Below are positions 34,305 through 44,763 of a DNA stretch of 64,000 bases, one piece after another. The DNA lies in contig JADPYG010000088.1 of NCBI GenBank assembly GCA_017654735.1, forward strand, positions 3,100,001 to 3,164,000. Reading direction: 5' to 3'. A model generated the notes under the pieces. It made no database searches and was not told where the DNA came from. It worked only from the letters and a program-made list of their open reading frames with translations. This DNA comes from Vishniacozyma victoriae (Eukaryota; Basidiomycota; Tremellomycetes; Tremellales; Bulleribasidiaceae). Positions within the stretch are counted from its first letter, which is position 1. Every line of letters begins with the position of its first letter. The translations under genes were made by a program, and so were the position numbers.

Positions 34305-35683
34305 ATGACATCCGTTATCGGTCGACAGATGATAGCGGGCCGCTCCGTATCTCCAATGGCAATAGGTATGTCACATCGTCTGTTGGACATGTCCGTGGAC
34401 AGGATGATTGATCAACAGGATGTTGGTCTTGGGGAGATTCTCGGTCGTGGGGCTATGATCAATCCAAGGACCTCCAAGGTGTTAAAGACGCATGGCACAA
34501 GTCTATCGAGAAGGGTATCACATTCTACGATACTGCGTAAATATCCTGACAGGCACGGCTCGATCTTCGGCTGACGTGCCAGCGAGATTTATGGAAAGGG
34601 AGAATCTGAGCGGATTCTTGGTAAACTCATCGCAGAGGCTACTCCAGAAGTCAGAAAGGAATTGTATATCGCAACCAAATGTAAGCAGAACCTGGGTTCG
34701 AACTTTGCAGAAACTGATCCCATAGACCTTGGTATGCCTTTCGCTGGTCACTTCTTCCTCTTCCGACCTGCTATCTTGACCGCCATTGATCTCTCGCTCA
34801 AACGACTGGGCGTAGACTCCATCGACCTGTATATGGTATGCTTTTCACCTATCCCAGCCTCACCAATAGCTGATATCAAGATACATGGCCCTCTTACGAT
34901 GCATTCTTTCGAGTCGATGGCTAGCCAGCTGGTCACCGCTCACAAAGCTGGTTCGATCAAGGCTGTCGGAGTGTCGAACTTCAGCAAAGATGAGCTGTAC
35001 GACCCTTCTTCCAGGACTGGATTGCAGCTGACAATTCAGTATCCAGATGTATGACATACTTGCCCGAGACAACATTCCACTAGCCGTCAATCAGGTCGAA
35101 TTCAGTATCCTTCGTCAACTACCAGAAAAGAGCGGCTTGCTCGAGGAGATGAAGAAGCGGAATGTCACCTGTCTTGGCTGTACGTCTTCATTCACTATTT
35201 CCAGCCGAGCATAGTGACTGAACGAGAGATTCCCCATTGGCAATGGGCCGACTGACTGGGAAGTACAGTGCTGCCAATCCCCCACCCAAAGGCCGGAAGT
35301 AGGTCACTGCTTGCGTCATGCGGTTACAGCTGATCTGCTAAGATTCGGTGGAAGCCTGACTTGGGAGCAGATGGATCCACTACTTACCGAAATGAAGAGC
35401 CTAGCAGAGAAGTACGATGTACCCATGTCGGCTATAGCCCTCAATTGGGTCATCTGTAAAGGCGCAATTCCCCTTGGAGGAGCCAGGAACGCAGAGCAGG
35501 CTGAACAGGTGAGCGAGTGAGATGGTGAGGCTAATGTGTAGAATGCAAAAGCTTTGACTTTCAAGATGACTGATGTGGAAGTGGACTCATTGAGTGCTAA
35601 GGGTGCCACTGGATCTACGTGAGTGTTTCATCTGCGCCAAGACAGGCTTTAACGTCGGCAGTGGTTGGTGGCAGCACGGATAG
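34305..35683 (+). CDS. Aldo-keto reductase
   Basis: NAD(P)H-dependent reductase with a TIM-barrel fold. Splicing gives MTSVIGRQMIAGRSVSPMAI, then a GCWSWGD segment and ITFYDTAEIYGKGESE, which holds the catalytic Asp and Tyr. Next are ELYIATKY (catalytic Lys) and SIDLYMIHGP (catalytic His), so the tetrad is complete. Next are GSIKAVGVSNFSKDEL, AVNQVEFSILRQLPE, GYSPLAMGRLTGKYS and IALNWVICKGAIPLGGARNA, the NADP-binding end. After the last intron the tail is GSTGWWQHG, typical of fungal enzymes of this type. About eight short canonical introns are needed. It may work with the divergent exporter, but nothing in the sequence proves it. Confidence 0.87.
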
Positions 35684-36001
35684 CTGGCATCTTGGCAAAA
35701 ATGTACGGTCGCAGTTATACGAAGTCTGTAGATATGCAGATTCACAGGACCTCCTCTTTCTCATTCAGAAGACTTCTTTTCTCGATTGAGCGTATTGTTT
35801 CCTCCGAACACTAGTTTCGAATGCATTTTAATCGTCAGCGAAACAGATTAAATAGGGATGCTTAGTGTACCGCTGTGCGAAAAGGAGATGAAACACGATG
35901 AAAATCAACGACGCGTCTTGTTTGTCTTGGCGTTTCCTTTATAGAACTCGGACCTCGTCTTTATCGTCAGTTTTGCACATTTAACATAGCTCTCATACGC
36001 T
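35684..36001. other. 318-nt intergenic region
   Basis: It holds the 3' flank of the aldo-keto reductase and the promoter of the surface protein gene. Two upstream ATGs near 35854 and 35899 open short frames (one with a hydrophobic VLFVLAFPL) that could belong to a missed first exon, but no canonical splice joins them in frame. Confidence 0.3.
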
Positions 36002-37325
36002 ATGGCAGACTTCAAAGCACGAATGGGCGACACTCTAGTGACTGTGGACGACTTTGATCCCCTTGTTTCGTACTCGAATTACGCGGACTGGACTACTCCT
36101 GATCCATCCCAAAATCCTACCTGGTTCAATGCTTCAGAAGAGGTCACTGGATCTCCATGGCATCAAGGTAAGCCTAAAGATCGAGCTCAGCGTTGACGCT
36201 AATATCCAGCTACATACCATCAGACCAGTGCCATTGGCACTAAAGCGACTTTCAATTTTACTGGTAAGTTCACTTGCCAGTTTAAAGCTGATAATAGGGT
36301 CAAATATTGCTATATACGGAGCCGGAACTAGCTACACTATCACCATCGACCCCTCGTCGCAACAACCGCACACTGAGACCATCACTGGCGGTCGAAATGA
36401 GACCGGCAGAAATGTCTTGTACTCGACCAACGCATTGACATTCTCGCCCCATATTATTGAAATAACCAATGAAGGGGACTTCCTATTACTCGATTTGTTC
36501 CAATTCGGTGTGGATGCAGGGGGAATAGAGTGAGTGACTGTTTGTGTTTCAGAAGCACATGTGGCTGATTTCAGTGCTACCTTGACCAATACGACACTGG
36601 ATGATCGAGATGGAAACATCACTTTTTCGGGTGATTGGACACAGCAGACCGGCCCAAACTTCTATGAGCAGACTTCTACCTATACTCAGGGCGCAGGAAA
36701 CTCGTTCGAGTTCAAATTTGAGGGTCAGCTCTTGAGTTAGCGAAACGCGAGGTGTGCTGATATACCCCAGGTTCCGCTGTCTACCTCTATGGTGATCAAG
36801 TGAATGACCATGGACCATATACCGTATCCCTCGACTCGAGGCCGCAAGTTGCTCTCAACGACCGATCAGGATGTGGAGGAGGATATGCCAAAGCATGCGA
36901 GAAGCTGTCTGGACTCAAATTCTTCGCTGGTAATCTTGGTGAAGGGGAGCATACGCTCCGTTTCGAAAATGGAGGACCTACCGAAGGCGACCGAACTTTC
37001 TTCGGTACGTCTCATTCAGAGCAGCATCGGAAAGGAGAGGACCAGTCTAACGATAGATTTCGACAGACTCATTGTCACCACTCCCTCCGTCTATCCTTCG
37101 CGATCGCTCGATAGTAATTCTACATGTCCCTGGGTGGATTGCGGCACCAACAACACTGCCGCGAGCTCATCGTCGTCTGGACCGTCTGGGTCTAGCCAAA
37201 GCGTCTCTCCAAGCGGTCCGGCTCCTGCTTCGACCTCCAGTCCGAACGCAGCAACCGGGGCTCAGACTGGCTCATCAATGTTGTGGCTTACACTCGGAGC
37301 TTGGCTTTTGAAGCGATTCTTGTGA
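36002..37325 (+). CDS. Tandem beta-sandwich surface protein with GPI-like tail
   Basis: The model starts MADFKARMGDTLVTVDDFDP and has two similar modules. The first has TSAIGTKATFNFTGSNIAIY, YTITIDPSS and FSPHIIEITNEGDFLLLD. The second has NSFEFKFEGSAVYLYGD, YTVSLDSRP, LGEGEHTLRFENGG and FDRLIV. This matches the jelly-roll pairs common in basidiomycete surface proteins (the VDD..I.YS..W...FNGT.I.IYG pattern). A Ser/Pro/Gly/Ala-rich stalk and a hydrophobic C-terminus (SSMLWLTLGAWLLKRFL) follow, resembling a GPI-attachment signal. Many N-x-S/T sites fit secretion. No signal peptide is visible at this ATG, which suggests a missed upstream exon. Four to five short introns occur. The ligand is unknown. 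Confidence 0.62.
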
Positions 37326-38113
37326 GATTGCCCATAGACATATCTCTCTTTAACGACATCACTATGACTCATGAATGCTCCTGTATGCATAATCTGGCCG
37401 TTTCCTAAACCAGGCCCAGCAGGGTCTCGGATGCTCGGATTAGTGCCATCTTTGTCGTAGGTCTGTCGCTAGAGGTCATTGCCCTTGAGGTATCCCAATG
37501 TCACGGCTCTGGGCACGACCCTTCAGGTCTCCGAGATTCAGGACGAATCAAGCTCCCGCCTACCTCGGCACATGTGCTGCACGTCAGTCTTGTCGTCGTC
37601 TTACACCTTCAATCGTGATGGACTGAACGATGGACCGAAGCACAGCGAGTAGTAACATCGGCCGAACATGTGCCTGCCAAGATGAAATGACTCATGTTGC
37701 GATATCTGATAAAGTACCTCCGCCTGCCTGCCTCTGGTTTCGCCCTCAATCCAACACTCGGCGTCGGATGCTAAGAAGTCCAGGTGGCGTGTGATGATGA
37801 TACACCCTTTCGGCCTACAATCAGATAAGGGATAAAACTAGACTACGTCCGTCTCCGACACCTCTGCTGCCAGTGTATCTGGGATCTGGGGATGAGGGAT
37901 TCTTGGCTTCGGCCTCGGCCGGCTCGCCGACGAGCAAGGGTAGGGAAGTTTCGGATTCTTTCTCACATCTACGGAATCGCCAGGTATGAAGGTATAAGAG
38001 GTCGCTCCACCCGCTGAAGACGCCTTTTCTCTTATTCCATCACGAAATTCCAGACATCTCGCTCCAAGTCGTTCATCAACAGTTCTTTCTCATCCACCTT
38101 CTGATCGCCAACG
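37326..38113. other. 788-nt intergenic region
   Basis: It lies between two genes on the plus strand. I find no splicable frame, repeat or structured element. The last 100 nt, upstream of 38114, carry short pyrimidine runs typical of fungal promoters. Confidence 0.3.
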
Positions 38114-39079
38114 ATGTACTCGATTGCTCTTCTAGTCTCCCTCGTAGTGCCTCTGACCTCTGCTGCAGTGGTCAAGCGACAGAGCCTAGACATTACGGTG
38201 AGTGACCTGCCCATGTCCATCGCAGATACGGAGGCTGACAAGACAGTCCTATGACCGAAGTCCCATTTCGTGGTCCTATCCCGCAGGACGTGGCTTCGCC
38301 TCGGCCGATGCCACAGATGCGCCATGTGGTGGACAGTCTCCCGGTAGCCGAGCCGAGTATCCCTTGAGTAGGTCCGCTCGCAGTCTTGATATATCCAGCT
38401 CATGACATCAGCCGGCGGTGAAGTATCCTTCACCCAACTTACCGATGTCCACAATGTCAATATCCTTTACGCCCTCCAATCCGATCCAGACGCTTTCCAC
38501 GACTTCTCGACTTACTCAAACTCCCTCACCTCCCTCGGTGCAGGCCATTATTGTTCCAGCGGACCTGACTTTTCCTCCTCAGGTGCGACCGTCGGACAAG
38601 ACGTGACCCTCTTAGCGATCTATCAGCTCGACAGCTCCAGTCGTGACTTTTTCTACCAGTGCGCCGACATTCGTCTTGTCGATTCGACTTCCTTTACCCA
38701 GCCCGAACATGTCTGCGGTAATTACACCTCCACGCTTGATGTCGCTTCGACCGCCGATTCATTGCAGCTCAATGGCGATGATTTCACCGACGCCTCTGCC
38801 GGTACAACTTACCAAGACAATCACCCCGCTGTTGGTAATGTGACTTCGACCTCGACGGACTCTGCTTCCGACTCGGCGTCAGCCTCTTCGTCTTCTTCCT
38901 CTGGCTTGTCGCCGGCTGCTGGCGGTGGTATCGGAGCGACAGTCGCCATTGTCGTTCTTGCTGCTCTTGTTGCGGCCGCTTACCTCGCTGGATACGTCCG
39001 ATTCGGCAAGCAGGAGCAGAAAAAGCCCACCGGTGACAACGTTTCCGAAACTTCGTCGTTTCCCAACATGAAGGCGTGA
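38114..39079 (+). CDS. BIM1/X325-like surface protein (LPMO-like fold) with a transmembrane tail
   Basis: The N-terminus MYSIALLVSLVVPLTSAAVV is a signal peptide followed by KRQSLDIT. After an intron comes SYDRSPISWSYPAGRGF, then DAPCGGQSPGSRAEYPL. A second intron leads to SGGEVSFTQLTDVHNVNI, VTLLAIYQLD and FFYQCADIRLV. The GRGF..PCGG..R.E.PLSGG..YQCADI layout matches the X325 family, which includes the copper-acquisition factor Bim1 of Cryptococcus and copper-binding LPMO-like proteins. Those carry a histidine as first mature residue; here no His is available at the mature N-terminus, though a later His (TDVHNV) and the Asp of CADI are present. The tail has a Ser/Thr-rich stalk, one clear transmembrane helix (IGATVAIVVLAALVAAAYL) and a basic cytosolic end (KQEQKK). 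It is therefore membrane-anchored, not GPI-linked. Confidence 0.68.
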
Positions 39080-39261
39080 ACGAGTTTTGTCGCCTTCTTG
39101 GACCAGTAGGCAGCCGCGTAGGTGAAGTGGTAGGTTACCTTCTCGTAATCCATAGACGAATGCATCAGTAGTATGCCCTACTCCTTGGAGTATCAAGTCC
39201 AACCACTGATCGAGCAAACGAACACTTGCATGCGTTACATACAACGGAAAAGGCGCCAAGT

Positions 39262-41177
39262 CTAAGCGATGAACAGAAGATCCGTGTCGATGGCTACTTC
39301 GTGAGTTTCAAAATGACACATATCTGGGCGACACTCACGATGACTAGCCGAAAGCTGGGGCTTCTGGTCGTATTTACCCTTCAATTCATCTCGGATGGTG
39401 TTAAGCAGCTGAACGTAGCTCTGCTGAGGAAACTTGGTCAACGCCGCGATGAAGGCCTGATGATCAGTCTTCTGCGCGCTTAAAGGTTGATGACTCACGT
39501 ATGACATTGCTCCGGTAGCTTTACCAGCTTCGGTAGCATCTGCACTGGTTTGAGAGTCTTTACAGCCTGACCACATGATTACATCAGCGGGTGAGGTGTT
39601 TGTCTGTTTAGTCTTGGCGGCCGCGTCGGAATTGCTTCCCATGAGGGATTTACCGATGCTGTCACCCGTCAGCACACATTGCTGTGACATCAAGATGGTC
39701 AACTTACCCCATGACTCCCTTGAGCATACCGCTTGTGTCACCACTGACATATCAGCTCGTATCCTTTGCGATTCTCATTCGACTGACCGGAGGTAGCTCA
39801 ATCCAGCACCCATGAGTCCCTGTCCAGCTTCAGCCAAAAGATTGGGCTCCTTGATTTTTCCTTCGGTCGAGTAGACGTATGGTAGATCCATAGCAGTTCC
39901 AGAATGGCACCTATTTGTCAGTCGTGCCTTTTGAACATAACTTACGAGTCAAAGATGGCGGTGAGACGACATCCCGGAGGAAGTGGTCGAACCATGATGT
40001 CATGCCTAGAAAGTCAGCTGATGCAGGAGTACTTCAGAAGATTGCGTACACTGTTGATCAGCAAGGTCCCGACTTGCCGAGATGTAGAACTCACTTTGGT
40101 CGTCGATAATCTGCCCAGACTGCTTGAAGTCGACTGGGTAGATACATTCATCGTTTCCATCATCCTCATCTCCAGAAACATCCTTGACCTGTCCACCATG
40201 TCCCGAGCTACCGCTTCAGCAAGACTTCGGAGGATCTGGGTATTAGACTCACTAGTGGAAGAAGAGAGCATCATCGGGTCGAGCTCCTTGAACTAGCCAA
40301 TGCATCGCCTGGATGATGTTGGCCTTGTTGGGGATTTGTCGAGGGTTGGTCGAGTCATCTGTGAGCATTACTATATCTTCGGGTCGATATCTGTATCGTT
40401 CTGAGTCGTCAGCCAGAGCCCGATGACATGATAAACGAATCTGCTCACCAATCAAGAACTTCTGTACATTATGAGCATCATTGATACATCCTCGAAGAGC
40501 GTTCGAGGAGTTGAAATAGTTGATCCCAACCAACAAAGCCTTACGCCGACCGGTACCTGCGCATCAGCGATGATCTTATGATTACGCAGTCGTTCTCACA
40601 TTGAGAGTACTGGAAGAATGGCCTCTGAGGTCCACTACCATGTCCACCTTGCATTTGCGGACCATAAGCCTGCTGACCCGATGGTGGCCGGACTAGATTA
40701 TCAGTGTCAAACGCATGCTAATGGTGGTGTCAGCTTACTAGGTGAAGCACCGAATGGGGGCTGGACAGCCTGCTGCCGCTGCGGAGTCATGTACCCAGCT
40801 CCAGTCTGCTGGTAGTGTCCTGGAGGCGGAGCGCCAGTGGGAGGAGCATTGTACTGCTGGCCTCCTGCATAGTTTCCGGGAGGAGGAGGTGGAGGACCGC
40901 TGTTGTATTGCTGATATTGCTGGGGAGGAGGTGGTGCGTATCTATTTCCAGATCAGCGTCATCTCTCTCACGATCTTTCATCGTCTGCTCTCTCTCAGAC
41001 TAGGAGGGCAGGACAAGCTGGACTTACCCATATTGCGGTGTTGGGGGGGCATTGTTCCACTGCTGAGGGGGAGGTGGGCCGCCGTATTGATTATGTTGGG
41101 GTGGACGGTATCCACCACCACCTCCTCCTCCTCCACCTTGATGATGACCAGCGCCGGGGAAAGAGTTCCAAGACATT
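39262..41177 (-). CDS. MCA1: Metacaspase
   Basis: Ca2+-dependent Lys/Arg-specific cysteine protease of clan CD, linked to protein quality control and stress death in fungi. The start at 41177 opens [18 protein letters not shown] long Pro/Gly/Gln/Tyr-rich prodomain follows ([19 protein letters not shown]). The p20 domain begins [19 protein letters not shown] and has [12 protein letters not shown]. The catalytic His is in [15 protein letters not shown] (an intron splits the Tyr codon). The catalytic Cys is in [16 protein letters not shown] (an intron splits the Ser codon before it). The p10 part has [15 protein letters not shown] and [17 protein letters not shown], and ends DTDLLFIA. All active-site residues are intact. 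Type I architecture; about nine short introns. Confidence 0.93.
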
Positions 41178-41440
41178 CTTCAATTCGTGTGGTAGTCCGG
41201 GTTGTAGCTTCCTATGATTGATGACAGCAATGAAGACTACTATGGATAGTAGTTGATGCTATGTACAAGAGAGACAGCCGGGTATGTAGGTCTCGGCAGT
41301 CAGATGATGACACCAAGGAATGTGGCGGTGACAACTGCCAAGGAACGATCGCCAACTGGGCATCAATGTATGCATCTTTGTATTTGCAGTGTAATAAGCA
41401 CAGCAGAAACAGTAGTATACAGCAGGCTCATCAAGCTGAT

Positions 41441-44427
41441 CTAAGAGATAGCGATATTCAGTCCTTCTAGAATAGTCTCCTTTTCTTCTAGCGAATCGGC
41501 AAAAATGAAGAACGCCTGCCAAGATTAGCGTACTCCTTTCCACACACAAACATGAACAAGCTTATCGCCATGCCTAATACGCACCTCTTGACCTGAAACG
41601 ATCTTCCAACTTCCCTGAACTTGGGATTCTTCGTATGTATGCTCTATTGATACGCGTTGACCCAAGTGTATTGTTTGAATTGGCTTCTCGTCCTAATAAT
41701 CAGAATTGCGCATTATGAGCATCTGCAGCAATCTGACTCACCGCTTCGTTCTTGAATAGTTGCATTTCGTCTGAAAGTAGACGGAAGACTCGCCGACGCC
41801 ATGTGGGATTCTTCATTGTTTGAACCGTGACATGCTGTATCGTGTCAGCCATTGTCGAGATTGAACTGAGGGACCTACTCCTCTTAGCATGACCCCGCCG
41901 CGCAGCTTCCCATCCCTCAGAGCCTGCTTGATCCCTTCTTTCCTCACCCGCTCCGCCTCCTCCTTTTCAGCCACGATCCTACGTTCCTCCTCTGCTTTCC
42001 GTCTCGCCTCCTCTTCAGCGAGCCGGATCTGGTCCATACGGTGTTGTTCCTCCAAGGCTATACGCAGCTTTTCCTCCTCCTCTTCCCTCCTCTGCCTTTC
42101 AAGCTCTTCCTTAACGCGACGAGCTTCAGCTTCCCGCCTTTCCTGCTCCTCCTGTTGTCTCTGACGTTCCTCTTCCTCCCGCAGGCGTTCAGCTTCTTTT
42201 TGGAGGGCATATTCCTCCGCGTGTCGTTGTAACTCAGCTGCGGCCGCCGCTCTTTGTTGAGCTTCGGCTTCCAGTCTCTTCTGCTCTTCCTGCTCTTCTA
42301 TACGCTGGAGCTCAACTTGTCGAGCTCGCTCTTCTACATGTCGATGGCGCTCCGCTGACTCAGCTTCCTGATGGTCGACCTGATTGGCCTCGTTCGAGTG
42401 CTGTCGCTGCTCGTTGCGTAATCGTTCCGAGAGATCCTCATCTAGGCTTGGTAGGACCGGACCCAAGGGCACCATTGCAGTGGCCGCATTTCCTTTCTCT
42501 GAGATTGTTCCGGACTCCAGTACCTCGTGAGGGGCGCCGGCTCCATTCGAGTCTAGTGCATTCGAGCTCGGAACAGGATCCCCGTCCCCGCCACTTGGTT
42601 TGAGATCGTCGGCGTCGTTCACCCCATAATCGACCGGCTTCCGAGGTATCTGCATACTGGGTGGAGCAGCTTTCTGATCCGCAGGTGCATCATCCGGTCC
42701 ATCGGTTGGGAGATGATCCGTCACACTATGATCCGAAGTATCGTACGGGAGTCGAATATCGTCATCCAAATCGTCTACCTCTTCCCTCGCCCCAGAGCTC
42801 TTGTCGTCAAGATTCAAACCACGTCTGAACCGGTTCTGAATTTCCTCCTCTTGCTCGACCGACTTGATTCTCGCTTCCGTCATGATACGCTTGGCAGAAG
42901 GCGATGGGGATAGGTGGTTTTCCGTATTGCTTCGATCCGGGTAGAGCCCCGAGACTGCTTCTGGAAACGATCCCGGCGCCGTCGATGATCCAGCTTCCTT
43001 GGGCGCGACATATACGATGGGCGGAGCATAGCCCATACCGCCTGATGGCGTCCGGTAGGCACCAGCTCCACTGCTTTCGTTGCTCTGCGCGGTGGGGCGA
43101 GCTGGTTGTCCGTCTTTCGGCGGTACGGGTGGACCGTCATGAGTGTCGGCTCGGGGACTGTGTTGAGGAGATGTACCGCCAGATGTACGTCTAAAGGCTT
43201 TCGAGAAGGATGACTTGATCCGTGAGGATCCAGAAGCGGACGTTGGTGATCCATCGGACGATTGCTCACTTGGTCGACTTTGCATAGCGGGGTTTCCGAA
43301 AGCTTTTCCTAGTCGTGCTGTAAGCGAAGTCTTTCGCTGTCGATCCGCTGGCAATTCTGGCAGAGGTTCAGGACCCGTACCGGACGCCTGGCGATTCTGG
43401 AGGAAAGAATTCGACTCTTGAGGATGTTGCATAGGTGTGGTAGGTGTTGTATTAGATACCTGATGATTCGTGGGTACGGCGGGTCTTGGCGGAGATACGT
43501 GTCGTGGAATGGGAGCTGTAGGGGTGGGTGTAGGCTGTGGAGGCGGTATTGAAGTCGCGGTGGTCGGTTGGGGAAGAGTCTCGTCATGTGCCATTGCATG
43601 GGGACCAGCTGACAGTGACTCCTTCTGAACTGGCGGGGGTGGCGTCGGTTCATCAAGAGTTGGGCGTGATGACGATGACGTCTTGACGGGCAGGCTTCGC
43701 TGTTGATAGTAGTTGAGGCCGAGTCTTTCATTGATGAGTGAGTCGGTGAGCTCGTCAAGCTTGGATATCGTGATCAAGGCGGAATAGTCCTGCAATTTCA
43801 GTCCCAGCCTGACGGTGATGAATTGACTTACCGGGAACAATTGTGCGACGGCTCGAGAATGGACGACTGCCCTCGCTACAAAGTCAGTCGGTATTCATTG
43901 GTAGCTTCTTGGTAGAGCAAAGCTCATATCATGAAGTAATGATTGACTGACCTCTCTTGACTCCTCTGCACATGTCAGCTCGTACTACCCGTCCAACCGT
44001 ACAGGGAAACTCACGCAACACTATCATCCAGTCGTAGCAAGATACAACCCTTCCCTTGGAACTCTCCATAACCAAAAACTACAGCATCTCCGTTCTCCTG
44101 TAGCCTTACGAGATGTTCTTTCCATTGTTGAACGACGGGATTTTTTCCCGCAGCGACCACCGAAAGTGCTGGACTAGTGGATGAAGGATTGTAGTGTAGT
44201 AGGAACCTAGAGTGGGGTGAGTGGGTGGTCGTCGAGAAGTGAAACATCCCAGATCCAGCCTCCAGCCCTCTTCCCATACGCTGGTATGGCCCTCATCACC
44301 TTTTCGAGCCGGTTTTGAAGAAAGAGAGAGGGTAGTCGACTCAAACGTACCAAGAAGTAGCACTTGAAGGGTCGAGCAATTCCCCTCGAATCCTTGCGAT
44401 TTCTGGGTCATTCAAGTCCACCGACAT
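41441..44427 (-). CDS. ADF-H / coiled-coil / PH domain protein (actin-associated)
   Basis: The start ATG at 44427 gives MSVDLNDPEIARIRGELLDP. An ADF-homology domain follows: TSWFLLHYN, QQWKEHLVRLQENGDAVVFG, GCILLRLDDS, then AVVHSRAVAQLFPDYSALI and KLDELTDSLINERL, in the manner of coactosin and Abp1. The middle is a 400-residue Pro/Ser/Thr-rich disordered stretch with polyproline SH3- or profilin-type motifs. Next is a strong coiled coil of about 170 residues built on Glu/Arg/Gln heptads (roughly 41900-42350). The C-terminal PH-like domain has GGVMLRGHVTVQTMKNPTWR, RVFRLLSDEMQLFKN and AFFIFADSLEEKETILEGL. ADF-H suggests actin binding and PH suggests phosphoinositide or membrane binding, so it may link actin to membrane at sites of endocytosis or polarity. 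This order is not one I can assign to a named yeast gene. Confidence 0.75.
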
Positions 44428-44763
44428 CCTTTCCAGCACGGCTGAATCAATTCCGTCCTCCTCGGTCGATTCTGAGAGCTCCTCGGGGAGTATTGAAGCG
44501 GAATGCTGCTTATGTATGGGATGGAAAGAAGTAAAGAGCGAAACAGGAGTGCTCGGCGCGTCAAGTCGGTCACATGACCTTGGTTTTTAGGGATTGGTCT
44601 ATTCCATTGTCGCTTATGCATATACATCGTCACGTTCAGAAATCACGCAGTCTTTACAGTCTAGCTACGTCCCAGATGGAGTCAATTGTCCTTGTTATCG
44701 TCTAGATATATACATCAATACCTGATTATCAGCCAGACATCGAGAACATTGAAAATCAAGAAC
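44428..44763. other. 336-nt intergenic region
   Basis: It holds the promoter of the ADF-H/PH gene and the 3' flank of the homeodomain gene. I see no splicable frame. An optional extra intron past the homeodomain-gene stop could end in the CAG near 44720. Confidence 0.3.

Noticed and set aside
41889..42232. Leu/Ser/Phe-rich plus-strand frames resembling membrane proteins
   Set aside because: They are the complement of the Glu/Arg-rich coiled coil of the ADF-H/PH gene; the hydrophobic look is a strand artefact.
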